A DNA stretch of 64,000 bases from Methanothrix soehngenii GP6 (GTDB lineage Archaea > Halobacteriota > Methanosarcinia > Methanotrichales > Methanotrichaceae), in NCBI RefSeq assembly GCF_000204415.1, contig NC_015416.1, positions 2,418,001-2,482,000 on the forward strand. The letters are read 5' to 3'. The translations under genes were made by a program, and so were the position numbers. Below, piece after piece: positions 47,761 through 55,191 of the stretch (its first letter is position 1; every line of letters begins with the position of its first letter). The notes beneath the pieces were generated by a model that had not been told where the DNA came from, did not search any database, and saw nothing but the letters and a program-made list of their open reading frames with translations.

Positions 47761-48171
47761 CTACTTCTCATCCAGGCTGCCCTCGAACTCCTGGAAGGTG
47801 CGCAAGGACGAGGCCAGGACCTTTGTCTGGCCGATGAGGGCGGCGATAAACAGCGTATCCAGTATCTCGTCTAGGCTTGCCCCCGCCCGAAGGGCGGCGT
47901 TCATGTGCACCTTCAGGCACTTGTCTGCCCCCGAGGCAGCAGCGGCGGCAACGGCCAGCAGCTCCGCGGTCTTGGGCTCGAGGCTATTGGGCCGCAGGAC
48001 GTAGAAGTCCTTCAGGCAGGAGAAGATCATGAACTCCGGCCGGCGGGCCATGACTCGCAGGATGAAGGGCACTATACCCAGCATCTCCTCGCTGTCTTCG
48101 AAGATGTCCTCTTGAATCGAGTCCTTGTTCTCCAGCAGGGCTCGAATAAGCTCCATGTTTTCCGGTTTCAT
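47761..48171 (-). CDS. Carboxymuconolactone decarboxylase/AhpD-like protein
   Basis: 136 residues from ATG 48171 (TTG or other starts upstream to 48198 are possible). AhpD-like helical fold: FYVLRPNSLEPKTAELLAVAAAAASGADKCLKVHMNAALRAGAS, with a Cys-X3-His pair in place of the usual CXXC-X3-H, so one redox cysteine is missing. A redox or peroxide-defence role is known for relatives but is doubtful here. It precedes cbiK on the same strand. Confidence 0.78.
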   Translation of the reverse strand: MKPENMELIRALLENKDSIQEDIFEDSEEMLGIVPFILRVMARRPEFMIFSCLKDFYVLRPNSLEPKTAELLAVAAAAASGADKCLKVHMNAALRAGASLDEILDTLFIAALIGQTKVLASSLRTFQEFEGSLDEK

Positions 48172-48319
48172 TGTATTTGGTTCGAGGCCTCTTCCCATTC
48201 ATGCAGCTTTCGCCTCACCTTCTCGGCATGGGGCGATTCAATAAATTCAGCGTTTTCCCTTTATTATGCGATTTTGTTCCTGCGATAGGCTTTGAGCGAT
48301 GCCTCCTATATCCAATTCC

Positions 48320-48898
48320 TCAGCACACCAGCCGTTCAAAGCAGCTCTTGCAGAGCACCTTTCCCCCCGCCGTCCTCCCCAGGATCTCCATGAACTCCTC
48401 GCCGCACTCCTCGCATTTCAGGGAGGGATGGATGCGGGCCTTTTCGGGAGCGGGAATGTCAACCTCCTCCACAGTGAGGATATCCTCGTCCCTGGCAGAA
48501 AGGACCTTCTCTGTCGCCTGGGAGCGGAAGGCTGCCATCCTCTCCCGATCCTCCGGGCCCAGCTCTCCCTGAACCATCTTCTGGCGCAGCTCATCCATAC
48601 CCTTGAGGATCCCGCCACGGAAATAGATTCTCAGTGCCTTATTCTTATCCCGAGAGTAGAAAGTGAAGGCCTGCTTGCCGTAGTCTTTGAAGAGGAGGTT
48701 TCCCTTGCCGGCGGTGCAGCCCAGCATGAATTGTATGGCATCTATGCTACAGGATTTGTTCTCGGCGATGCAGACCAGCTCCTCGTCCTGGGAGCGAGGG
48801 TAGTGCTCTTTTACATATTTTGCAATGCGATAGCCAATGGCAAGCCCAGGGCAAGTGTGGCCGTGAAACTCCGCAGCCTCTTTGAAGTCGTCATCCAT
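48320..48898 (-). CDS. FmdE-like protein with C-terminal zinc ribbon
   Basis: 192 residues. The FmdE domain EAAEFHGHTCPGLAIGYRIAKYV and LVCIAENKSCSIDAIQFMLGCTAGKGNL keeps the conserved His and Cys residues. The C-terminal CEECGEEFMEILGRTAGGKVLCKSCFERLVC is a dual-CXXC zinc ribbon. FmdE was named from the formylmethanofuran dehydrogenase operon, but its enzymatic role is not established; a molybdenum-related or metal-binding role is inferred. The first codon is followed upstream by a hairpin-rich gap. Confidence 0.85.
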   Translation of the reverse strand: MDDDFKEAAEFHGHTCPGLAIGYRIAKYVKEHYPRSQDEELVCIAENKSCSIDAIQFMLGCTAGKGNLLFKDYGKQAFTFYSRDKNKALRIYFRGGILKGMDELRQKMVQGELGPEDRERMAAFRSQATEKVLSARDEDILTVEEVDIPAPEKARIHPSLKCEECGEEFMEILGRTAGGKVLCKSCFERLVC

Positions 48899-48916
48899 AT
48901 ATATGGCGCGAGGGAA

Positions 48917-48936
48917 CTCCGGTCTTCAGGCCGGAG
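48917..48936. repeat. 20-bp palindromic hairpin, copy 1
   Basis: CTCCGGTCTTCAGGCCGGAG folds into a 6-bp stem with an 8-base loop. It is identical to 49100-49119, with similar flanks (AGGGAA before, AGGAATTG after). It resembles the right-end hairpins of IS200/IS605/IS1341-type elements. No TnpA or TnpB gene is present. Confidence 0.8.
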
Positions 48937-49099
48937 AGGAATTGCGCACTTCACCTCCACTAATTCGCAAATTATTTATTCTCATAGCTGTATCTCCTCC
49001 TTGGAGAAACTGTTTCCAAGGCACTCTTAATTTACTGCATTACGATGCAGTGGGTATCAGTCAGTATGCCCCGAAGCCTCGATATAACCAGGAGGCAAG

Positions 49100-49119
49100 C
49101 TCCGGTCTTCAGGCCGGAG
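49100..49119. repeat. 20-bp palindromic hairpin, copy 2
   Basis: Exact copy of the hairpin at 48917-48936, followed by AAGCTGACATATCTCACC. The right flank is typical of the TnpB-element right end in archaea. Confidence 0.8.
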
Positions 49120-49267
49120 AAGCTGACATATCTCACCTGAAATCATTGAGCGAAATTCTGACCTCCATTGGTTTGCATGGATAAGTAAAAAGCGGTCTTG
49201 ATCTGATTGGTCAAGAGCTCCACCGGGAGCTCTCTGGAGCCTTGCTGCGTGGACAGTTTTGCGGCTC

Positions 49268-49394
49268 TTCGCTGAATTAAGTGGGTGAGGTCCGGCAGAC
49301 AATATGGCCTCTGTGCCTCTGTGGTTGGGTCAGAGCACTGCGGTTCACCACCGAGGCACAAAAGACATAGAGTTTTTTCGATTCAAATTCACCC
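49268..49394. repeat. Dispersed palindromic repeat, copy B
   Basis: A 127-bp element matching copy A (27939-28071). Its core inverted repeat is TGTGCCTCTGTGGT (49312-49325) and ACCACCGAGGCACA (49347-49360), 13 of 14 positions complementary. The right end runs over the stop codon of the secreted protein gene at 49389, so the element supplied or altered the last codons. Confidence 0.85.
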
Positions 49395-50174
49395 CTGCAT
49401 GCCCCACATGTAGCCCCGGCCGCCCTGCCTCTCCAGCTCAATGTTGTATGTGCCGCTGTGCCCGGAATCGTCGTCGATGACCACACGGCCACGGGCAATT
49501 TCTGAATCATCTGCCGAAATGGCCGCAGATATATGCCCTGCGATCTCGGCTTGATCTATCGAACCGGAAGTGGCGCCCTGACCTGCCAGGCTCGCACTCA
49601 GAGTGGATTTGTTGTCCGATGATTCTATGGTGACATTCACCAGATGATAGCTATCGTTGCTGATCCCAAAGCTCCCCCTTAAAATAGTATTCCTACTACC
49701 AGATCCCAGCCGGGATCTTATATCCTCAAGGCTGAGGTTTGATGAGAGAAGACTCCTGGCAACATCCGGGTCTAAAGTCGATATGGTCTCCACGTTCAGC
49801 CTGACGGGATATGATTCGGCATCATTGCTCGCCGTTCCCCGCCAATTCTGGACATCGACATTTCCTCTGCCAACGCCGTTGGATGTGCTTTGTGCACCTT
49901 TGCCGCCGGAGGAATTCAATGAGAGGCTGTTCGTTTCGCCCATGTGGGACCTTGATCTCTCGCCCATCTGGGATGCTGAAGGATTATCTTCTTGAGACCC
50001 AGAGGCGCTGGCGGTCTGGGATGGAGAATTGCCTTCGATTTGAGGGCCAGCAGTCTCGCCCATTTGCCGCGCTCCTGCATCCAAATTCTGAGCTGCTGAG
50101 CATGGACCGCATATCACCAGCAACAATAATGCCAGAGCGAAAAAAGCCAAAGCCTGGCGCATTATGCATCTCAT
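49389..50174 (-). CDS. Secreted low-complexity protein, unknown function
   Basis: 261 residues from ATG 50174 (the frame is open to 50246, and ATG 50162 is possible). The signal peptide (MRQALAFFALALLLLVICGPCSA) is followed by a Ser/Gln/Gly-rich region with three MGE(T/R) units (QMGETAGPQ, QMGERSRSH, HMGETNSLS). A folded-looking C-terminal domain follows (about 120-250), with SYPVRLNVETISTLDPDVARSLLSSNLSLEDIRSRL and beta strands to the end. No family is recognised. The stop codon lies in dispersed repeat copy B. Confidence 0.6.
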   Translation of the reverse strand: MRCIMRQALAFFALALLLLVICGPCSAAQNLDAGARQMGETAGPQIEGNSPSQTASASGSQEDNPSASQMGERSRSHMGETNSLSLNSSGGKGAQSTSNGVGRGNVDVQNWRGTASNDAESYPVRLNVETISTLDPDVARSLLSSNLSLEDIRSRLGSGSRNTILRGSFGISNDSYHLVNVTIESSDNKSTLSASLAGQGATSGSIDQAEIAGHISAAISADDSEIARGRVVIDDDSGHSGTYNIELERQGGRGYMWGMQG

Positions 50175-50278
50175 CTCAATCACCGCACGTCCTGCCAGGT
50201 AATATATGTTATTGTAGGATGTAAGGGATCTTCGCCCCTTTGACATCCCATTGCATTCAGATATTCATGTGGCCAAAG

Positions 50279-50710
50279 TTAGTTTTGGCAACTGCCGTCG
50301 CGGTTACGATCGCGATCGCCGTCACAGTCGCCATTCGACCTTTCGTTATCCTGGTTTCCATATTGGTTGCCCAGTCCCTCCTGGTTACCATATGGGCAGT
50401 TGGGGTTGTTGCAGTCTTTGCCCTGATTTGCATTTTGAGCGGCCGGGCCACTTTGAGCTCCTTTGCCATTCTGAGCGGCTGGACCGTTATCATCTTCCTG
50501 ACCATACTGATTCTGATTGCCCAGACCATCCTGGCTTCCGTATGGGCAGTTGGAATTCCTGCAGTCCTCGCCGCAATTGCCATACTGAGCCCCAGGCCCA
50601 TCCTGGCCTGCCAGTCCATTCTGCGATGCTTTTCCGTTTTGTGCTGCCAGGGCAGGAGATGCCAGCAGGCATGCCACCGCTAAAACCGACAATACAGCTA
50701 TGTATTTCAT
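50279..50710 (-). CDS. Secreted Gln/Asn/Gly-rich repeat protein with CPYG motifs
   Basis: 143 residues. The signal peptide (1-22) ends ALA. The mature chain is low-complexity AQNG/GNQ sequence with two copies of a roughly 20-residue unit: CGEDCRNSNCPYGSQDGLGNQ (46-66) and GKDCNNPNCPYGNQEGLGNQ (97-116). The cysteines could form disulfides or bind metal. The C-terminal tail is Asp/Arg-rich (GDCDGDRDRNRDGSC). No family is known. It lies between another secreted protein and a membrane-anchored regulator, all on the minus strand. Confidence 0.65.
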   Translation of the reverse strand: MKYIAVLSVLAVACLLASPALAAQNGKASQNGLAGQDGPGAQYGNCGEDCRNSNCPYGSQDGLGNQNQYGQEDDNGPAAQNGKGAQSGPAAQNANQGKDCNNPNCPYGNQEGLGNQYGNQDNERSNGDCDGDRDRNRDGSCQN

Positions 50711-50827
50711 ATTTTACTTACCTCCAGATGGGATGGCCACTATTGCCATCCTCAAACCACTCCTTGCACTGAACGATAGAAAAAATCCAGGCCGAACCAG
50801 GATTGAGATTTTATTTCCCAAAAATGC

Positions 50828-51877
50828 TTAAAATTGTTCTTTATTGTTCTTAAATCTCTCTGACAATTCTATTATGTTCGTTCTGCCTTTTTCTCTTTTG
50901 GTTATCAATTTGCGCTTCTCCATTGAGGTTAAAATGCCTGATAGAGATGATTTAGAGATATCCGTCTCATAGCTGATATCCCTCTGGACCATCCTCCCTC
51001 CGCGCTGCAGCAGAAGCTTTAAGACGGATTGCTCTTTGTCCGTCAAAGTAGCCATCACCGCGGATATTTCGCTGGTATCCGCCATACCTGCTCTGAATTC
51101 CTCGCTGCCATCATTCTTTTGAGCAGATTGAACTTGATCCTCATGCTCAGCGTTTCTATGGCCGGATGATTGGGTTTTTATCATATGCTCATGAGCGGCA
51201 GGGCATTTTTCAGGCCCCAAAGGTTTTGACCTGCGCCTGGAGGAGCGGATCAGAAAAACAGCGCCAATAAGCAGCAAAATAGTAATTAATATCGCAACAT
51301 ATTGCAAAATTTCCATTTTTAAATTCGATATTCCAGCATTTGATCCAGCAGAGGTGACTGTATCTGCCAACGCCGCGGTTGCCTCGTCAATCTGAAGAGC
51401 ATATCCAATTTCAACCGCAGGATCCAAAATATCATGTCCATAAACCTCAGCGACAACTGATCGGTTGGCGGCATAGACCAGATAATCAAGACCATCAGAA
51501 GAGTCAACTCCGCTGAGCTTTGCGTTCTCTGGCAGATAGAAGATAATCCTGTACTCTTCATAGATGCCTGGAGACTCAAATCTAAGGCTCCAACTATCAG
51601 CGGATTTGGAGGTTAGGGCATTGGTGATAGCATACAGCTGCCTGCTCTCATCATCAATAGAATACTCTGAGGAGTTCAAAAAGGGCAAGGATTCAGGATC
51701 CTCAACATATCCAGTGATCAAGCACCTTCCACCTTCGTCGACATACACGCTCAGTATAAGCTGATTTAGAAGGGGGTCATCTTCGGCGGACTGGATGGAT
51801 GTTGCAGCGCTGAATATGATGGAATTGAAGAAGACAAACACCAAGATCAAACCGATCAAAAGATCCGGCCTGCGCAT
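50828..51877 (-). CDS. Membrane-anchored winged-helix regulator (DUF7343-like)
   Basis: 349 residues. A signal or anchor segment (about 8-27) is followed by an extracytoplasmic beta-rich domain (about 30-190) and a transmembrane helix (about 192-213, ILQYVAILITILLLIGAVFLI). A charged linker and a cytoplasmic winged helix follow (about 270-345: LTDKEQSVLKLLLQRGGRMVQRDISYETDISKSSLSGILTSMEKRKLITKREKGRTNIIEL). This is a one-protein sensor that could relay an outside signal to DNA. The adjacent secreted-protein genes are the obvious candidates for control; this is inferred from position. Confidence 0.8.
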   Translation of the reverse strand: MRRPDLLIGLILVFVFFNSIIFSAATSIQSAEDDPLLNQLILSVYVDEGGRCLITGYVEDPESLPFLNSSEYSIDDESRQLYAITNALTSKSADSWSLRFESPGIYEEYRIIFYLPENAKLSGVDSSDGLDYLVYAANRSVVAEVYGHDILDPAVEIGYALQIDEATAALADTVTSAGSNAGISNLKMEILQYVAILITILLLIGAVFLIRSSRRRSKPLGPEKCPAAHEHMIKTQSSGHRNAEHEDQVQSAQKNDGSEEFRAGMADTSEISAVMATLTDKEQSVLKLLLQRGGRMVQRDISYETDISKSSLSGILTSMEKRKLITKREKGRTNIIELSERFKNNKEQF

Positions 51878-52054
51878 AAATCATTCTAATGCAGACTGCA
51901 ACTTAAACCTGATGGAGGACTCCGCCAAAAAAGCTCAGCCCCATTCCTGCATAGACCACGACGGAAAAAGATGCCCTGTGGCTTTCTGTTTTCAGATTGC
52001 TGCCGAGATCCTCTGATCTAATTCCAGGCGAAAGAGAGATACCCATAGCCTGCC

Positions 52055-52378
52055 ATGCAGTTTCTCATGCTTATGGGACGCAAAGCCAAGCCCGAGTCTC
52101 CGGAGGAGATGGCCATGGTGCATCACGCTCTGGAGAATCCCATCCGCCGGAGGATGCTCATCCTCATGAATGAGGGCCATCTGACAGTGGACGCGATCGC
52201 GAAAGAGGTGGGCGATCGAATGCTCGACTACCAGCTGCACCGGCTGGAGCTGGCAGGATTGCTGGAGGTGCATGATGGGCAAATAACCCTCACCGATGCC
52301 GGGCTGGCCTATGGCAGCCTGGTGAAATTGGAAAAAGAGAAGGGCGGAGCGGAAAAAATTAGACCGGAAGACCTGTAG
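52055..52378 (+). CDS. Small winged-helix regulator
   Basis: 107 residues from ATG 52055 (ATG 52067 or 52073 are possible). The HTH region is MVHHALENPIRRRMLILMNEGHLTVDAIAKEVGDRMLDYQLHRLELAGLLEVHDGQITLTDAGLAYG, an ArsR/archaeal HTH fold without cysteines. It is divergent from the membrane-anchored regulator. Its targets are unknown. A GC-rich hairpin follows about 80 bases downstream. Confidence 0.75.
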   Translation: MQFLMLMGRKAKPESPEEMAMVHHALENPIRRRMLILMNEGHLTVDAIAKEVGDRMLDYQLHRLELAGLLEVHDGQITLTDAGLAYGSLVKLEKEKGGAEKIRPEDL

Positions 52379-52458
52379 ACCCATGAGCCCATAGAGTCTC
52401 ACCGGATCTGACCGTACTGCAGGGTATTTTGATCCTGGATCAAGCCCTCAGTGAAACG

Positions 52459-52508
52459 GCGGCGACGCACCCCGCTGCAAGCAGACGGGGCATCCGAGGC
52501 GTCGCCGC
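52459..52508. repeat. Nested GC-rich hairpin element
   Basis: Outer arms GCGGCGACGC (52459-52468) and GCGTCGCCGC (52499-52508) are perfectly complementary. They enclose an inner stem CCCCGCTGC (52470-52478) and GCAG-A-CGGGG (52481-52490) with one bulged A. It may be a terminator for the upstream winged-helix gene or the end of a degraded mobile element. The inner core is shared with the hairpin at 52569-52588. Confidence 0.75.
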
Positions 52509-52568
52509 ATAAAGATAGTACTACTCGGATCTGATTCAATCCCTAAGTTGGACACGGATGCCCTTTAT

Positions 52569-52588
52569 CCCCGATGCAAGCATCGGGG
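52569..52588. repeat. 20-bp palindromic hairpin
   Basis: CCCCGATGCAAGCATCGGGG has an 8-bp perfect stem and the loop CAAG. It matches the inner hairpin of 52459-52508 in stem ends and loop (CCCCG-TGCAAGCA-CGGGG). It lies about 40 bases beyond the end of the small RHH gene. Confidence 0.75.
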
Positions 52589-52629
52589 TATTGATATAAA
52601 AATAAATCCCATCCTTTTCCCAGATGAGA

Positions 52630-52797
52630 TCAGCCGTGGGACCTCCGGACCTTTCTCTCATTGCGATCCAAATAGTCCTTTATGGCCTCTACTACCACCT
52701 CGGAGCGCTGCACATAAAGGGCTCCTCTGCTTTTTATAACAAAATTCGATAGCCGGTCGTTCAGATCAGAATCCAGCTCTACCTCGATCTTAGGCAT
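52630..52797 (-). CDS. Small ribbon-helix-helix protein
   Basis: 55 residues from ATG 52797. The N-terminal beta strand MPKIEVELDSDLNDRLSNFV and helices RGALYVQRSEVVVEAIKDYLDRNERK match the CopG/MetJ-type RHH fold; antitoxin and regulator families share it. No toxin gene is adjacent. It starts 36 bases upstream (leftwards on the map) of the end of the tRNA endonuclease gene on the same strand, so it may be the last gene of that run. Confidence 0.7.
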   Translation of the reverse strand: MPKIEVELDSDLNDRLSNFVIKSRGALYVQRSEVVVEAIKDYLDRNERKVRRSHG

Positions 52798-52833
52798 GAT
52801 ATCTGCTGGTTGCAGCTAGTATTTTAACATTAG

Positions 52834-53886
52834 TCAAGGCTTCAGCCTTTTGATCTCCAGATATCCGATCCCGTCATCCGGATAAGCGAACACCATCAGC
52901 TTTCTCACCGAATGGGCCAGGCGGACGGCGCGGGAGAGAACCGGAGGCATGAAGACATGATCCAGAGGGATGGCATGCACCAGATACTCAGAGTGAGGGA
53001 CTTTTAGAGTCCCGTGTACCTGCTTGTAGACCCGAAAGTGGGTGCCGAACTTGAATCCCGTCTTGACCACCAGGCTTTTCTCCCTCAGGTCCCGGTAGGC
53101 GCCCAGCTTGAGTTCGAAGTCCTCATCGATCTGCTCTGCCCTGGCGGTGAGAGCAGGCAGGTCGACCGGTCTTCCCTGGCGGTCAGTCAGCTGAAGTTTG
53201 CCTTTTTCCAGCAGGTATGCCGACTCGACCAAAGAGAGCTGCAGCCGTTCGCCCACGGGCTTACCAAAAAATCCACTCTCATGCAGAAGACGAGAGGCCT
53301 CCGTGTCCCATAGAACCACCCGGTCCTCCAGCAGGGTGGCCATGCCTCCGTTCTCCAGCCCGGCCATCATCCCGGCCATCGACCGCTCGCGTGCCTCATA
53401 AAAGGTGATGTCGCTCTCTTCGTCCACAATGGCCAGCATGAGCTTCTTTCTCATCTGTCCAGCCAGGCGGACGGGCTCCATGATATCCTTTAAAGGCAAG
53501 GGATTGCGCTCCGATATGACCAGAACATAAAATTCCGCCGGCCCCTTTCCCGGGTGGCCTCCCCTGGGGTAGACCCGAAAATCCGGTCTGCCGGGCTGGA
53601 CGTAGTAGCCCCGCTCCCTCAGATCCTTGTAGACCACATAGCGAAACTCAAACCCCTTCTCCATTGAGGAGGCAGCTTGAAAAAAGGATCTGAAGTCCAG
53701 CTCCTTCTCATTGCGCATTATCTTTATTCTTGATCGATCCAGGAGATAGGCCGCCTCCACCAATGAGAGCTCCAAGCCCTTCCCCTTGGGCCGGCCGAAG
53801 TAGCCCTGCTCGAATAGTTCAGGCAGGGCCTCAGGGCCCAGGCGGATCCTATCGTCCTCAAACTGGGCCCGAATCTCCTCTGGCAT
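52834..53886 (-). CDS. endA: tRNA-splicing endonuclease (EndA, fused two-unit form)
   Basis: 350 residues, made of two tandem endonuclease-like units (about 1-175 and 180-350), the length of the archaeal alpha2-type enzyme. Both units carry the SLVEAAYLL core (LELSLVEAAYLLDRSRIKI and LQLSLVESAYLLEKGKLQL). The C-terminal catalytic region has GTHFRVYKQVHG (Tyr), HSEYLVHAIP (His) and SVRKLMVFAYP (Lys). It cuts bulge-helix-bulge introns from pre-tRNA. It follows the GAPDH-like gene by 47 bases. Confidence 0.93.
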   Translation of the reverse strand: MPEEIRAQFEDDRIRLGPEALPELFEQGYFGRPKGKGLELSLVEAAYLLDRSRIKIMRNEKELDFRSFFQAASSMEKGFEFRYVVYKDLRERGYYVQPGRPDFRVYPRGGHPGKGPAEFYVLVISERNPLPLKDIMEPVRLAGQMRKKLMLAIVDEESDITFYEARERSMAGMMAGLENGGMATLLEDRVVLWDTEASRLLHESGFFGKPVGERLQLSLVESAYLLEKGKLQLTDRQGRPVDLPALTARAEQIDEDFELKLGAYRDLREKSLVVKTGFKFGTHFRVYKQVHGTLKVPHSEYLVHAIPLDHVFMPPVLSRAVRLAHSVRKLMVFAYPDDGIGYLEIKRLKP

Positions 53887-53933
53887 TCTAACCCAAGCCC
53901 AACCTATGACTGTCCTGCTTTGGGGGCGAGCAT

Positions 53934-55088
53934 TCAGCAGCTCAGTTTATCCGGCCAGATGCCATGCATGATGCCCAGGGTCTTATCCACCAGAGAGTGC
54001 ACGTCGTCTGCGGGATAGCCTGCAGAAAGCAGATAGGACTCAACGTGGTTTGGCACGGCGATGGACATCTGCTCCACCATGGAGACTGTCTGAAGGATGG
54101 TGTAGTCGCCAAGCCTAAAGGGGATTATGGCATCGGAGACTATGAGTTCGAATATCTCCGGGCTGATGGGCCTTTCTATGCCGGATAGGAAAGCCTCTAA
54201 GATCTCGCTGGTCCAATCGTGCTTCTTGCCCTCGTCCTGATAGGGCATCACCACCACTTCTCTTGTCTTGGCGTACTGCTCTACCAGCTGACTTGCAGTC
54301 ACATCTCCCTTGAAGACCAGATTCAGGAAGTTGGTGTGGGGGACGGTGGTTGGCACCTTGCTCGCCCGGATGGAGAAGTTGACCTCCTCGAAGATGGTTC
54401 CAGCATCTGTTCCCTGGTGGCCAGCTCCCTTGCCGAACTGAATGGCGCTGGGCGAGGCCTTGACCACAGTATGCGGATCTCCATGCCTGCGGTCGATGTT
54501 CCCCAGGACGGCGGTAAGGCCCAGGGGCCGGGCGGCCAGAGCCAGCCGGGAGAGGCCCGTGGTGTTGCAGCTTGTGCACTGCACCAGCTTCGGTTTGGCA
54601 TTTAGGAACATCTGATAGTTTTCCAGACCAAAGAAGAACTCTCGGGCGAAGTCCGCTTTCAGCTCCTCTGTGATCTTGACCTTCTTGTTCTCCTCCAATC
54701 CCTTCAGGAGCCCAGGCCGGTCTGCTCCTCCCATGAGGGAGACGAAGCAGTCGTTGGCCAGGCCCGCCTCCAGGTAGGGCAGCTCCTGGTCTCCGGGGGT
54801 TCCCACCATGATAAAATCGGATGCAGAAAAGAAGTCATCGTATCCGCCTTCGATCGTCACCCCTGCGGCCTGCCACTTATCCTTAAGGGCCATATCGCTG
54901 AGATAGGCCTTCACCCCGTAAAGGCGGTTGAACTTGGCCATGATAGACCTGGCCCGGCCATGAGGTTTTCTGAGGAGCACATTCAGATCGCCATCGATTC
55001 CAGCCGCTTTCTTGACCTCTGCGGTAGCAAGAAGAGTCCTTTTATTCTCTGTTCCATCGAAACCCACAAAGCCTGCATTACACTTCAA
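53934..55088 (-). CDS. Divergent type II GAPDH-like protein
   Basis: 384 residues. The C-terminal catalytic half resembles archaeal type II glyceraldehyde-3-phosphate dehydrogenase: QCTSCNTTGLSRLALAA (catalytic cysteine in SCNTTG), NIDRRHGDPH, GKGAGHQGTDAGT and SKVPTTVPHTNF. The N-terminal Rossmann motif is abnormal (VGFDGTENKRTLL instead of GxGxxGKR) and the protein is about 45 residues longer than usual. It may be a GAPDH with altered cofactor use or a paralogue acting on another aldehyde or acyl phosphate. It lies between an APS kinase-like gene and endA. Confidence 0.7.
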   Translation of the reverse strand: MKCNAGFVGFDGTENKRTLLATAEVKKAAGIDGDLNVLLRKPHGRARSIMAKFNRLYGVKAYLSDMALKDKWQAAGVTIEGGYDDFFSASDFIMVGTPGDQELPYLEAGLANDCFVSLMGGADRPGLLKGLEENKKVKITEELKADFAREFFFGLENYQMFLNAKPKLVQCTSCNTTGLSRLALAARPLGLTAVLGNIDRRHGDPHTVVKASPSAIQFGKGAGHQGTDAGTIFEEVNFSIRASKVPTTVPHTNFLNLVFKGDVTASQLVEQYAKTREVVVMPYQDEGKKHDWTSEILEAFLSGIERPISPEIFELIVSDAIIPFRLGDYTILQTVSMVEQMSIAVPNHVESYLLSAGYPADDVHSLVDKTLGIMHGIWPDKLSC

Positions 55089-55191
55089 GAATCTTCACTC
55101 CTGATATGAAGTCTTAGTGACTATATTTTAACCTTTCCGGATTGCAGGAGTGCCATCCAGGATCGCTGGAATGGGCTAGACCGTTCTCGAA

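Larger units (their letters stand above)
48899..49388. other. Hairpin- and repeat-rich intergenic region
   Basis: About 490 bases with no intact gene. It holds two identical 20-bp palindromic hairpins (48917-48936, 49100-49119), further small inverted repeats (CCTTGG/CCAAGG around 49000-49022, CTGCAT/ATGCAG around 49036-49051), and copy B of the dispersed repeat. Read in one frame, the stretch before the second hairpin gives QWVSVSMPRSLDITRRQAPV, typical of sequence preceding right ends of IS200/IS605-type elements. It is probably the remains of one or two such elements. Confidence 0.55.

Noticed and set aside
48882-49184. 100-codon plus-strand frame across the twin hairpins
   Set aside because: It reads the two hairpins as a repeated SGLQAGE peptide, a by-product of the palindromes, and has no protein family features.
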